This document shows positions 7,597-16,938 of a stretch of 64,000 nucleotides of DNA, in pieces. Origin of the DNA: HyVt-337 sp964428895 (GTDB lineage: Bacteria > Planctomycetota > Phycisphaerae > SM23-33); the NCBI GenBank assembly GCA_964428895.1, contig CAYRZU010000003.1, positions 1 to 64,000 of the forward strand, in the 5' to 3' direction. Position 1 is the first letter of the stretch, and each line of letters begins with the position of its first letter. Both the position numbers and the translations under genes were made by a program. The notes beneath the pieces are model-generated. The model did not search any database. It saw nothing but the letters and a program-made list of their open reading frames with translations, and had not been told where the DNA came from.

Positions 7597-8781
7597 GTGA
7601 CCCGCCGCACTCGCAAGATTCTGTTTGTCACCGTCAAGCTCATTGTGGCTGCGGCGCTGCTGACCTGGGTGTTCTCGCAGGTGCACTGGCACGACTACGC
7701 GGTCAGCAAGGCTGACGGTGAATCCCATGCGGTCGAGCAGGTCCTCGGACCGGCCAACGCGCCGGAGTCGTTGGTGGTCTCCGACGGCATGTTGTGGTGG
7801 CGAACCGACCCGAAGACGCGCCCCACTGACGAGTTTGAGCCCATCGAAGGCGGGCAGACGCGCGAGGTCATCCGCCGCGGCGTGCGGACCTCGCTGGCGA
7901 CGATCAATCGCGCCCTGCTGCTGATCGCCCTGTCGCTGCACTTCCTGATTTCGTTCGCCCAGGCGTTGCGGTGGTGGCTGTTGCTGAAAGTTCAGGAGAT
8001 CCCCGCCACGCTACCGCAAACCACACGGGTGACGTTCGTGGGGTTGTTCTTCAACTTGCTCATGCCCGGCACGTTCGGCGGCGACTTGCTGCGGGCGTAC
8101 TTCATGGCCAAGAACAGCGACAAGAAGGAGGCCGTCGTCCTCAGCCTGTTCGTGGAGCGGGCGTTGGGACTGACCGAACTCGGGATGCTCTCGGCGATCA
8201 TGCTGGTGGTGGCGCTGATCGGCGGCCTGAGCAGCGCCGCTGAACTGCAGACCCCGGCAATCTGCATCGTGGTGCTGCTGACGATCACCATCGGCACGCT
8301 GTGCGTGCTGCTGAGCCCGAGACTACGGAAGCTGCTGCGTCTGAGCAAGCTCTACGGGCGCCTGCCCCTGGCCGACCGCTTTCGGGCGTTGGGCCGCGCC
8401 GCCCGTACCTACCGCCGACATCCGGGCACGCTGGCGGTGGTGCTGGCGATCTGCCTGACCATGCACGTGTGCATGGTGACGTCGATCCTGCTGCTGGGGC
8501 GCGCCCTGGCCATCGACATCCCCTGGTACAACTACTTCATCTTTATTCCGCTGATCTACATCATCGGGTCCGTTCCGATCACGCCCGGCGGCGTGGGCCT
8601 CATCGAGAAGCTCTACCTGACCTTCTTCGTGCTGGTCAATCCCAGCGCGCTACTGGTGCTGGCGCTGCTGGCCAGGCTCATGCCGGTGGTGGCGGCCCTG
8701 CCGGGGCTGCCGCTGTTCTTCCTGGGCCCCCACCCCAAGCTGGGTAAGATCGAGCAAGAGATCAAATCGATCGACGGTTAG
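7597..8781 (+). CDS. LPG_synthase_TM (UPF0104) flippase-like membrane protein
   Basis: 394 residues from GTG 7597; the open frame runs further upstream, but the first membrane segment (KILFVTVKLIVAAALLTWVF) begins just after this GTG. It has the family pattern: FNLLMPGTFGGDLLRAY in the middle and SVPITPGGVGLIEKLY near the end. It lacks the cytosolic aminoacyl-transferase domain of MprF. An inserted soluble segment (residues about 35-95) lies between the first two helices. A role in lipid or polyprenyl-linked sugar transport is inferred. Its stop overlaps the stop of the convergent deacetylase gene by two bases. Confidence 0.75.
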   Translation: MTRRTRKILFVTVKLIVAAALLTWVFSQVHWHDYAVSKADGESHAVEQVLGPANAPESLVVSDGMLWWRTDPKTRPTDEFEPIEGGQTREVIRRGVRTSLATINRALLLIALSLHFLISFAQALRWWLLLKVQEIPATLPQTTRVTFVGLFFNLLMPGTFGGDLLRAYFMAKNSDKKEAVVLSLFVERALGLTELGMLSAIMLVVALIGGLSSAAELQTPAICIVVLLTITIGTLCVLLSPRLRKLLRLSKLYGRLPLADRFRALGRAARTYRRHPGTLAVVLAICLTMHVCMVTSILLLGRALAIDIPWYNYFIFIPLIYIIGSVPITPGGVGLIEKLYLTFFVLVNPSALLVLALLARLMPVVAALPGLPLFFLGPHPKLGKIEQEIKSIDG

Positions 8782-9650
8782 TCGAGGGGATAGGTGCAGA
8801 CCGGCAGGCTGTCGGCGTCGACAGCCGCCAGCACGTTGGCGGTGGAGGTGAAGTGAAATCGCTTGACCAAACCGGCCAGCTTGCGCTCGGCGCCGGCTGA
8901 ACCCACACGGTGGCGGAGCCGCGCCAGGCGGCTCATGGGCAATTCGGGGTGGCTAGGGTCCAGTTCCCACGGGTGCAGATAGATCATGCCCGGCTGACCG
9001 GCGCGTTCGGCGAGCTTGAGGCCACGGCGAACCATCCAGCTCGGAAACAGCCGTAAGTATCCGCCCCCACCAACGGCCAATCGCAGGCCGCACATGCGCA
9101 TACTCAGCGGCGGAATCTCTACGATCTTGCCGCCGGCGGGCCCAACCGCCCGGTGCAACCGTACCGGGGCGCCCGGGATGCCGTAGCGGTCGTGGCGGAT
9201 AGGATAGATCGATGAATCGTAAGTGAACCCCTCTTCGGCCAGCACGTCCAAGGCCCACAGTGTGTGGGACATGATCGAGAACGTCGCCGCTCGAAAACCC
9301 ACCACCGGCGAGCCGGCCAGGTCCTCCAGCAGCTTGCGGCTCTGGCGGAGTTCTTCGCGGAAGGTCTCCGCCGTCAGTTCCGACAGCATGGTGTGCCCCA
9401 TGCCATGGGAGGCGATCTCATGGCCGGCGGCGGCGATTCGGCGGACAACGTCCGGTTGGTGTTGGGCGACCCAGCCGAGCACGAAGAAGGTGGCAGTTAC
9501 GTTATGCTCGGCCAGGAGATCGAGGATGCGGTTGACCTGACTGGGCAGGCGTCGCTCGTAGTTGGGCCAATCGCCGGCGCCCACCCCGCCGTCGGCAGCG
9601 GCCTGAGCCTGGAAGCTCTCCTCCACGTCGAAGCTCAGCGCGTGTTGCAT
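8778..9650 (-). CDS. DUF3473-type polysaccharide deacetylase of XrtA-associated loci
   Basis: 290 residues from ATG 9650 (an upstream in-frame start at 9677 would overlap the previous gene). NodB motifs: FDVEE near the N-terminus, the metal-binding SHGMGH, and FRAATFS. The C-terminal third ends in RHRVGSAGAERKLAGL and the RFHFTSTANVL segment typical of the DUF3473 extension seen in deacetylases of exosortase-linked polysaccharide loci. It probably deacetylates the repeat unit or the polymer. Last gene of the 17-gene minus-strand operon, five bases after the CapK-like gene. Confidence 0.85.
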   Translation of the reverse strand: MQHALSFDVEESFQAQAAADGGVGAGDWPNYERRLPSQVNRILDLLAEHNVTATFFVLGWVAQHQPDVVRRIAAAGHEIASHGMGHTMLSELTAETFREELRQSRKLLEDLAGSPVVGFRAATFSIMSHTLWALDVLAEEGFTYDSSIYPIRHDRYGIPGAPVRLHRAVGPAGGKIVEIPPLSMRMCGLRLAVGGGGYLRLFPSWMVRRGLKLAERAGQPGMIYLHPWELDPSHPELPMSRLARLRHRVGSAGAERKLAGLVKRFHFTSTANVLAAVDADSLPVCTYPLD

Positions 9651-9655
9651 GGTCG

Positions 9656-11023
9656 TTATCGCCCCGAGGTCACACAATGGGTCAGCGTCGATAGCTCGCT
9701 GATGATATACCGGTACTTGCCGGCCGGCCCAGCGAGAATCTCATCTTTGAAGATAACCGACACGCTGGCGCCCGGCCCAAGCCGCTCGGTCAGCTCAGCC
9801 ACGATGGCGCCTTCGCTGCCGGCAACGAACTGGTCGTCGGTGGCCAGCAGAATGTCCACGTGGTGATCGGCCCGTTGGATCAGTTGGAACCGCACGATAC
9901 CCACCGTGCCGCTCAGGGCCGCATGGACCGCCGAGCCGTGCACCACGTGGCCGTCGGGGGCGACCAGGCAATCATTGCTGCGGCCCTTGACCACCGCCAT
10001 CACGCCCAGACCCCGCCCGCACGGGCACGGCTGATCGGAAAGCTGACCGATGTCGCTGGTGCGGTAGCGGATGAAGGGCATGGCGTGGCTATCGAGTTGC
10101 GTGACGACAATCTCGCCGTCTTGGCCCGGGGCCGCGGGTCGGCCGTCGCAGAGGACCTCCACGATCACGTTCTCATCGGTGATGTGCATGCGGCCCTGGG
10201 GACACTCGTGGGCGATGAAGCCGGCCTCTCGCGAGCCGTAGTTGTTCGCGACGGGCGCCCCGCCGAAGCTCTTGCCGATCAGTTCGCGCTGATGGTCGTA
10301 CAACACTTCACCGGTGACGAACACGACCGCCACCGGCATGTCGTCCAGTCGAATGCCGGCCGAAGCCGACAGCTCACACAGCGTTTCGATGGCGCTGGGG
10401 TAGCCGAAAATACATCGCGGGCGGAACCGTTTCATCGCTGCCACGAACGGCTCGATAGTCGCCGGGGCAAGCGTGGAGGCCGGGAAGATGCGCTCATTCA
10501 GTAACGTGTCGCGAAGACGCTTAGTGCGGCCGGTCTTGTCCAATTCGACCGGGGCGTTCCAAACGTGCCCCTCGCGCTGGCCCAACCGCACCGACCACCA
10601 ATCGTGGGCCCGAATGCGGGCGGCCTTGTCGAATGCCTGGCGGCGCTTGTCGAAATAGAACACCAACGGCTGACCCGAGGACCCTCCGGTGCGGTACCGG
10701 ACAGGCCCGCCGGGCACGTCAGCATTGATCAGCCGGTCGCGATGCGTGGAGATGGTGTCCTTGTCGATCAGGGGTAAAGCGGCCAGGTCATCCAGCGACT
10801 CCGGAAGCCAGGTCGTCTCGGCGCCGGCCAGTTCCGCGTAAGCGTCGGTCTTGTTCAGGGCCGTCGCCACGAGCTGGCGGAGCTTGGCCAGCTGGATCGC
10901 CCGCAGTTGCTCCGGCGGCAACCACTGCGCCCGGATAAGCTGCCGGTAGACGCTCATGGTTCTACGCCCGGCGAGCGTTTCGTGCAGCGGGTACAGGAGG
11001 TGTCGAACGAGCCAGGGACTCAT
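9656..11023 (-). CDS. CapK/PaaK-like adenylate-forming enzyme
   Basis: 455 residues. The family signatures are the ATP-binding loop YRTGGSSGQPLVFYF, the NNYGSREAG adenine-binding motif and the RYRTSDIGQL motif. Homologues called CapK sit in many capsule and exosortase-linked loci; they are related to phenylacetate-CoA ligase, but their substrates are unknown. A CPCGRG segment may bind metal. The ATG overlaps the stop of the fused glycosyltransferase gene by four bases, so it is translationally coupled. Confidence 0.8.
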   Translation of the reverse strand: MSPWLVRHLLYPLHETLAGRRTMSVYRQLIRAQWLPPEQLRAIQLAKLRQLVATALNKTDAYAELAGAETTWLPESLDDLAALPLIDKDTISTHRDRLINADVPGGPVRYRTGGSSGQPLVFYFDKRRQAFDKAARIRAHDWWSVRLGQREGHVWNAPVELDKTGRTKRLRDTLLNERIFPASTLAPATIEPFVAAMKRFRPRCIFGYPSAIETLCELSASAGIRLDDMPVAVVFVTGEVLYDHQRELIGKSFGGAPVANNYGSREAGFIAHECPQGRMHITDENVIVEVLCDGRPAAPGQDGEIVVTQLDSHAMPFIRYRTSDIGQLSDQPCPCGRGLGVMAVVKGRSNDCLVAPDGHVVHGSAVHAALSGTVGIVRFQLIQRADHHVDILLATDDQFVAGSEGAIVAELTERLGPGASVSVIFKDEILAGPAGKYRYIISELSTLTHCVTSGR

Positions 11024-13311
11024 GGCCGACCTTTCAGGGCTGCATCGTAGACGGCGCGAACGGACTCGGCCATCACATCGACGCTGAAGGCCTCACACAC
11101 GCGGCGGCGGGCGGCTTGGCCCATGCGGCGGCGGAGCTGTTCGTCCCCGGACAGGCACACCAGCGCGCTGGCGAGGCCTTCGGTGTCGCCGGGGTCGATC
11201 AGGAAGCCCTCGGCGCCGTTGGTGATGACTTCCGGCACGGCCCCCACGCGGGTGGCGACCACGGGCTTGGCCCAGGCCATCGCCTCCAGCATCGAAATCG
11301 GCAAGGCCTCAACGTAGCTGGGCAACACGAAGCACCCGGTCGAGGCCAAGGCCCGTTGCATGGCCGGTCCGGTCACCACGCCCATGAACCGGATGGCCTT
11401 GTCCACTTCGGCGTCGGTCGCCCTGGCCAGCAGCGCCTCTCGCTGGGCGGGAGCGGTCTCGCCGCCGGCAAAATTGACCCGCGGGAAGCACCCCTGCTGC
11501 TGGGCCAACCGCAATGCCTCGATCAGATCGGCGGCGCCCTTGTCGCGCCCCAGGTTCCCGATGAACAGCACCGGGCCGTCGACATCCGCATGGACGCGAG
11601 CTTCGGGCGGGACCGACACACCGTTATGGACGACCCGCCACCGAGCCCGATACGCCAACGGCTGCAGGCGGCGCCGCCAGCGATTGCTGAGCGTCACGAC
11701 CGCCGAGGCCGATTCGAACGACCACGCCATGATCAGATGGCCAAAGCCCGTGGTGCGCTTGGCGAACTCGACGAATCGCCCGCCATGAATGTGCCACACC
11801 ACCTTGCTCCGCAGCAGTCGCGCCACCAGGGCCAGGGCGCAGTCGCGCCAGAACGTGGGGCCGCTGCAGGTATGAATATGGACCACCCGGGCTCGGCCAC
11901 GGAGGCACTTGCCCACCAGCCGGCCGAACAAGGCCAGTTGACTCATCACGCCCGAGAAGGCGCTTCGGCCTGGGGGGGTGACCTTGCCGGTGTTGAGCGT
12001 CGACAGCTGGTAGCTTCGGCCGAGCCGGCTCTGACGCAGTTGCCCGACCACGCTGGCCATGCCACCGGTCAGCGGGACGTCCGGCCCGAGGATCAGGGCG
12101 CTGGGACGAGCGTCCTTTCGTTCAGCCCGAAAGACACGACCGAACAGCGACACGTAATGGGCGGCCATGCCGTCGGCGGCATAGTTTTCGCGAACACGTT
12201 CGGCCGCGGCGGCGCCCAACCGTTGGCAAAGCTCCGTGGAGGCCATGAGCCGCCCCATCGCCTCGGCCAGGACTTCCGGCTGAGCGGGCGGCGTGAGCAG
12301 GCCGGCGCCCTCGCCGAGCACGGCGGGAATATCACCGACGGTGGTAGCCACAATCGGCAGCCTGGCAGACGCGGCTTCCAGCATCGCCAGCGGCAAGCCC
12401 TCGGTGCGGCTGGGCAGCACAAACGCATCGGCGGCGCCGTAGATCGCCTCGGGCCGATCACAATGGCCCAAGAAGGTGACCACCCCCTCCAACTTGCGGA
12501 GGGCCAGTTCCGCTTGAAGCTCGCCCAGGTACGTGCCGCTGCGGGCAGCCCCGGCGATCAGCACACGGAACGACCGGTCGCCCACGGTCCCGGCCAGTTG
12601 GCTGCACGCGACGAGGAGGTCTTCGTAGCCCTTCTCGGGCTTGACGGCCCCGACGGCAGCGAACACGAAGGCGCCGTCGTCAATCCCCAGCGTTCGTCGC
12701 AGCTCCAGTCCGGCCGCCGAATCCGGCGCGACCGACGCGATGCCGTTGTGGATCAGTTCGAAAGGCCCGCGAACGCGGAGGAATCGCGCGTAACACTCGG
12801 CCACACGCGGCGCAACGGCGGTAAACGCCTGGACACCCTCGGACGCCAGCACCTGCGACCACGGGGCCCGGGTGCTGGACAGGAGCAGACCGTGACAGCT
12901 GAAGACAATGGGGATCGGCCTGGTGAACCGGCGCGCGGCGACCACGTAGGGAATGCTGAACCGGTCGTGAATGTTAATCACGTCGGGGGCCAACGCCCGC
13001 AGCAAATCCGCCAGGCGAAGAATCGCGGCCCCATCCCATCGATCGGACGAGCCGAGAACGTGGACGGAAACGCCGACTGCATCGAGCTTGGCCGCGAAGT
13101 CGCCACGATCTTTAAGACAGACCACAGCCGTGGCGATCCCCCGCCGCCGACACTGGTCGGCCAGCGTGACCAGGATCTGTTCCTTGCCCCCCGGGCGCAG
13201 GCTATCGGTCACGAAGACGACGCGGCGGACACTCGCACCCCGGGGCGATTCGGCCGGCGTGTGGCCGACCGAACGCCGAGCCTCGGCCGAGATGTCCGTA
13301 GCGGCGAGCAT
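11020..13311 (-). CDS. Fusion of two GT4 glycosyltransferases
   Basis: 763 residues from ATG 13311, one base overlapping the stop of the upstream gene (TGATG); TTG 13314 is also in frame. Two complete GT-B, GT4-type transferases are joined. The first (residues about 25-395) has EKGYEDLL and the PSRTEGLPLAMLEAASA motif. The second (about 400-763) has PLTGGMASVVGQL, RDKGAADL and PSYVEALPISMLEAMAW. Both keep the E-x7-E pair, so both look active. They probably add two successive sugars of the repeat unit. Such a fusion is unusual where these enzymes are normally separate genes. Confidence 0.85.
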   Translation of the reverse strand: MLAATDISAEARRSVGHTPAESPRGASVRRVVFVTDSLRPGGKEQILVTLADQCRRRGIATAVVCLKDRGDFAAKLDAVGVSVHVLGSSDRWDGAAILRLADLLRALAPDVINIHDRFSIPYVVAARRFTRPIPIVFSCHGLLLSSTRAPWSQVLASEGVQAFTAVAPRVAECYARFLRVRGPFELIHNGIASVAPDSAAGLELRRTLGIDDGAFVFAAVGAVKPEKGYEDLLVACSQLAGTVGDRSFRVLIAGAARSGTYLGELQAELALRKLEGVVTFLGHCDRPEAIYGAADAFVLPSRTEGLPLAMLEAASARLPIVATTVGDIPAVLGEGAGLLTPPAQPEVLAEAMGRLMASTELCQRLGAAAAERVRENYAADGMAAHYVSLFGRVFRAERKDARPSALILGPDVPLTGGMASVVGQLRQSRLGRSYQLSTLNTGKVTPPGRSAFSGVMSQLALFGRLVGKCLRGRARVVHIHTCSGPTFWRDCALALVARLLRSKVVWHIHGGRFVEFAKRTTGFGHLIMAWSFESASAVVTLSNRWRRRLQPLAYRARWRVVHNGVSVPPEARVHADVDGPVLFIGNLGRDKGAADLIEALRLAQQQGCFPRVNFAGGETAPAQREALLARATDAEVDKAIRFMGVVTGPAMQRALASTGCFVLPSYVEALPISMLEAMAWAKPVVATRVGAVPEVITNGAEGFLIDPGDTEGLASALVCLSGDEQLRRRMGQAARRRVCEAFSVDVMAESVRAVYDAALKGRP

Positions 13312-14651
13312 CAAGTGTGTGCCAGTTGTCCTACTCCGGTCGGGGCCCCAACGGGCGGCGCGACCAATTCGCCGGTTCGGCGACGGGCGACCTCTTCCTG
13401 CAACAGAGCCAACAGTGGCACGGACAGCATCATGATGGCGTAGATGAACTCGAAGCCAACCTGACTGAGGAACGTGCCCGCGATGGCGAACGCAATCACG
13501 GCGGTCTCAATACCGGTAGCGTAACTGACGGCCCAGGCGCCTTCATCCCCTAATGTGTCGCGGGCCATGTGGCGGATGCGCCGCGTGGTCCACAGCGTCG
13601 CCAGGATCATCACCACAAACAGCGTCAGTCCCGGCCAGCCCATGCCCGCCAGTGCGCTGAACCACACACTGTGGGCCACGTGGGGCCAGTCATGCGGCTC
13701 GATCTGATACCGCGGATACTCTTTGAGGTAGGTTTCCTGACTCATGCCGATCCCGACCACGGGGTTGGCCTCGGCCATTTCCATGGATACCTGCCACGCC
13801 CACAGACGACCTCGGGCGGAGATGTCCTTGCTGGGGTCGTCGCCCAGAGTCTTGTACCGGGCCATGGTCTCGGCCGGCACCATCGTAAAAGCCACCGGCG
13901 CGAGCAGGGCTAGAATCAGCGCCGTTCGCCACCAACCCACACGCCGCCAGACGGTGATCAGGATGCTAACCGCCAACGCCAACATGCCGCCGCGTGATTC
14001 GCCGACGATGCCGGCCGGGATGCACATAAAGGCCAAGACATACATCCCCCGCCGCAGCCATTTGCGACGAACTTCCGCGGCGCCGAAGATCAGCAGCGGG
14101 AAGCCCATCGCGATGAACAGCGCGATGTCATTGCTATCCAGGCCTTCCGGGCCGCCGTGGTGAGTGTATTCGGCCTGGCCGCTCAGGAAGAACCAGCCGA
14201 GTTTAGCGGCATAGAACCCCGGGCACAGGGCCAGCGCGATCACCAGCCATTTCAACTGCCATCGCTGGTGAACCAGCCCGGTCAGCAGTAGGGCCACGAT
14301 GCCGATCTTGCTGAACTTCTCCAGGAACTCGGTGGACTCCGCCCGGTGGGTCGAGAAGACGGTGCAGACCACCATCCACGCCCAGAAAGCGATGAACACC
14401 ACCGAGGGCGCCCGCAGCCGGAACCGCGGGCTGGGCGTCATCACGGATCGGAAGACCAACACCAGGCCCACGAAGAAGGTGAACCGGATGCCCGATACGG
14501 CCGGGTCCCAGATCAGCGACTGGGCCGGTCGAATGAACGACAGCACCGCGTAGGCCAACAGCCCGAGGTACGCGTCGTACAAGGCGATCGGCAAGGCGCC
14601 AACGCCCAGCATCACCATTAGCAAGTCTCGCCATCCAACGGACGCCATCAT
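13311..14651 (-). CDS. O-antigen ligase/polymerase-like membrane protein with DUF5935-type N-terminus
   Basis: 446 residues with about ten or more membrane segments. The N-terminus (GWRDLLMVMLGVGALP, then SFIRPAQSL) resembles the DUF5935 region of putative O-glycosylation ligases tied to exosortase A. The central GESRGGMLAL motif and the large periplasmic loop with HVAHSVWFSALAGMG are Wzy/WaaL-like. It should polymerise repeat units or ligate the polymer. ATG 14648 is an alternative start. It lies ten bases after the upstream glycosyltransferase gene. Confidence 0.8.
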   Translation of the reverse strand: MMASVGWRDLLMVMLGVGALPIALYDAYLGLLAYAVLSFIRPAQSLIWDPAVSGIRFTFFVGLVLVFRSVMTPSPRFRLRAPSVVFIAFWAWMVVCTVFSTHRAESTEFLEKFSKIGIVALLLTGLVHQRWQLKWLVIALALCPGFYAAKLGWFFLSGQAEYTHHGGPEGLDSNDIALFIAMGFPLLIFGAAEVRRKWLRRGMYVLAFMCIPAGIVGESRGGMLALAVSILITVWRRVGWWRTALILALLAPVAFTMVPAETMARYKTLGDDPSKDISARGRLWAWQVSMEMAEANPVVGIGMSQETYLKEYPRYQIEPHDWPHVAHSVWFSALAGMGWPGLTLFVVMILATLWTTRRIRHMARDTLGDEGAWAVSYATGIETAVIAFAIAGTFLSQVGFEFIYAIMMLSVPLLALLQEEVARRRTGELVAPPVGAPTGVGQLAHT

Positions 14652-14661
14652 GGATCTACCC

Positions 14662-15810
14662 TCACGTGCACAGCGCGCGAAATGCCTCGGCTGCGCCCCC
14701 CCAGGTGTATTCGGTCAGTACGGTTTGCCGCCCCGCCGCCCCAAGGGCTTGGCGTTTCGGCCGGTCCACGATCAGTCGACCGATTGCGTCGGCGTGGGCA
14801 TCGGCCGAATCTGCCACCAGGACGTTCTCGCCGTCGGTGGCGGCCAGGCCCGAACAGGCCAGCGACGTGGCCACCACGCCGCAGCCCATCGACCACGCTT
14901 CCAGAAGTTTGTTCTTGATGCCGGTTCCCGTTCGCATCGGCGCCGAGACCACGGCCGCGGCTTTAAGGTACGGACGCACGTCGGGAACGTATCCGGTCAC
15001 CGTCACACGCTCGCCGGCCAAGGCCTGCAGCGCCTCGGACGGGTCGGGCCCAACGATGATGAAGGTCGCATCCGGACAGGCCTGCCAGACCTGCGGGGCG
15101 ACACGCTCGATCAGGAATCGCGCCGCCTGGTCGTTTGGTTCGTAGGCGAGATTCCCAGTGAAGACCACGCCGGCGGCGCCCACATCGGCCTGGGCGGCCA
15201 CGGCGTCCGACGAGAAGTACTTGGTATCCACGCCGTTGGGAATGCAGGTGGCGGCGTGTCCGCTGCGGGCGGCGAAGGATTCGCCATCGACCGGCGAGAC
15301 GAACACGCACCGGTCGACGTCGAGGCCGAACCGGCGCTCGTAGGCGCCTTCGCGGCGCATGAACACGCGCCGCCTGAGCCAACCGGTAACCCCACCGCGA
15401 TTGGCGCCGGGGCGGTTGTGTTCACGAACGGGATCGTCGATCACGTCGACCAATACGGTCGCGGCTGTCCGGGCCTCGGGAGAGTATTGCAGTGTCTTTT
15501 CGCGGACCAGGACAATCGCTTCGAAATCACCGGCGCAGCTTTGGAGCGATTCTGCTAGAGCGGCGTCGAACACGTGCGGCGCCGTGGCGGTTCGGCCTGG
15601 GCCTCGCGTGGGCGCGGGGCCGGCCGGTCCATCCAGCAGCATCACCCCGGCGGCGACGTAGGCGGCGGCGCCTTCGGCCGAGCCCGGTCGGCTGAGCAGG
15701 CTGACCGAGTCGCCCCGCCCGATCAGCGCGCGCGACAGGTGGTACACCCGCAGGTGCGTGCCGTGCGCGAGCGGCCAGGGGAAACGGTTTGTTACGAACA
15801 GCCAGTTCAT
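14662..15810 (-). CDS. Glycosyltransferase of the PEP-CTERM/XrtA-associated type, copy A
   Basis: 382 residues, GT4 fold. N-terminal FVTNRFPWPLAHGTHLRVY, central NGVDTKYF, then FTGNLAYEPNDQA and GTGIKNKLLEAWSMGCGVVA match the glycosyltransferases that accompany exosortase-linked exopolysaccharide genes (TIGR03087-like). A second, diverged member is at 23502-24725. Its ATG overlaps the stop of the GT9 gene by four bases. Confidence 0.8.
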   Translation of the reverse strand: MNWLFVTNRFPWPLAHGTHLRVYHLSRALIGRGDSVSLLSRPGSAEGAAAYVAAGVMLLDGPAGPAPTRGPGRTATAPHVFDAALAESLQSCAGDFEAIVLVREKTLQYSPEARTAATVLVDVIDDPVREHNRPGANRGGVTGWLRRRVFMRREGAYERRFGLDVDRCVFVSPVDGESFAARSGHAATCIPNGVDTKYFSSDAVAAQADVGAAGVVFTGNLAYEPNDQAARFLIERVAPQVWQACPDATFIIVGPDPSEALQALAGERVTVTGYVPDVRPYLKAAAVVSAPMRTGTGIKNKLLEAWSMGCGVVATSLACSGLAATDGENVLVADSADAHADAIGRLIVDRPKRQALGAAGRQTVLTEYTWGGAAEAFRALCT

Positions 15811-16934
15811 GTGATGGGGCTTCGCTTCGGGTGCGTCTGTAGCACGCGGCTGACAGCACCGACGACGTCATCGATGCTGATTTGGTCCATACAGTTGGGG
15901 GCCTGGTCGCACCGGTGGAGGTAGCACGGGCTGCAGTCCACCGGGGAGATAATCTTCTCGCCAAGATCGAACAGGTCGATCTCTTGCGGGCAGGTCGGGC
16001 CGAACAGCGTGACCAGCGGCACGCCGCGAGCGACCGCCACGTGCAGGGCCAGCGTGTCGCCGGTGATGACGACGTCGCACTGGTCGACCATGGCCACGAA
16101 CTCCTGCTCGGTATAGCCGTTGCTGGCCATATGGGCGCCGTCGCCCAGTTGCTCGATGATCCACGCGTTGTGGCTGGTTTCGTCGTTGCCGCCCAACAAG
16201 GCTACCACGGACCCCTCGGCCAGCAATCGCCGACAGACCTCGACCCACTTGGCCGGCTCGAAGGTCTTATTGGCGAAGACACGTCCCGCGCCGGTGTTGA
16301 CCCCGACGACGGGCTTGCCGTGCTCGCGCCAGGACTTGAACAGCCCTTCGGCCTTGGCGGTGGCGGCGTCATCGCAGTGCAGCCGGTACGGCTCGCGCTG
16401 GTATGGCAAACCCACAGCTTCGCAGATCAGTTGCGGGTAGCTCTTGGTGTTGTGGTGGAACTTGAGGTCGTCGTCGAGGCCTAGCTCGAAGTAAGGCCGA
16501 CACTCGGGGTTGACCGGGTAGACCGTTCCCCACGGGCTCAGGCCCATGCCGCGTTTCTCGTCGGCCAGTGTCTGGTTGCACAGGGCGGCCGATGCGGGCT
16601 TCTTGTCGAGCGACAGCACCAGGTCGAAGTGCTGCTGGGTGACCTCGGCGGCGCCGCCGGCGTCGAAGGTAACCATGCGGTCGATCATCGGATGGTTGGC
16701 CAGAATCCCGGCCCCGCCGACCTCGCTGATCCAGGTGATGTGAACGGGATCGTAAACGCGCTTCAGTGCGGGCAGAACGCAAGCGGTCCGAACAACATCC
16801 CCAATGGCGCCGACCTTGATCACCAGGACGCGCGTCCCCATGGGCTCGAAGTGCTCGCAACGGCAGCGGCACTTGAACCGGCACGGGCGGTCGCCTTGGT
16901 AATGTCGGCAATCCAGTCTCAGCTCGAAGGGCAT
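15807..16934 (-). CDS. GT9 (ADP-heptose:LPS heptosyltransferase-like) with N-terminal Cys cluster
   Basis: 375 residues from ATG 16934 (GTG-type starts upstream would overlap the previous gene). After residue 30 it is a standard GT9 protein: VLVIKVGAIGDVVRT, GVNTGAGRVFANK, GDTLALHVAVARGVP and LFGPTCP. Residues 9-25 hold five cysteines (Cys 9, 17, 21, 23, 25), and more Cys sit near the end (CSPCYLHRC). These could bind zinc or an iron-sulfur cluster; I know of similar Cys-rich N-termini in some GT9 proteins. It presumably adds a heptose or hexose to the repeat unit. Confidence 0.8.
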   Translation of the reverse strand: MPFELRLDCRHYQGDRPCRFKCRCRCEHFEPMGTRVLVIKVGAIGDVVRTACVLPALKRVYDPVHITWISEVGGAGILANHPMIDRMVTFDAGGAAEVTQQHFDLVLSLDKKPASAALCNQTLADEKRGMGLSPWGTVYPVNPECRPYFELGLDDDLKFHHNTKSYPQLICEAVGLPYQREPYRLHCDDAATAKAEGLFKSWREHGKPVVGVNTGAGRVFANKTFEPAKWVEVCRRLLAEGSVVALLGGNDETSHNAWIIEQLGDGAHMASNGYTEQEFVAMVDQCDVVITGDTLALHVAVARGVPLVTLFGPTCPQEIDLFDLGEKIISPVDCSPCYLHRCDQAPNCMDQISIDDVVGAVSRVLQTHPKRSPIT

Positions 16935-16938
16935 CGGA

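Noticed and set aside
11116..13443. 775-codon open frame on the plus strand
   Set aside because: It lies opposite the GT4-GT4 gene in GC-rich DNA, and its translation has no domain and is Gly/His/Arg-rich, as antisense shadows are.
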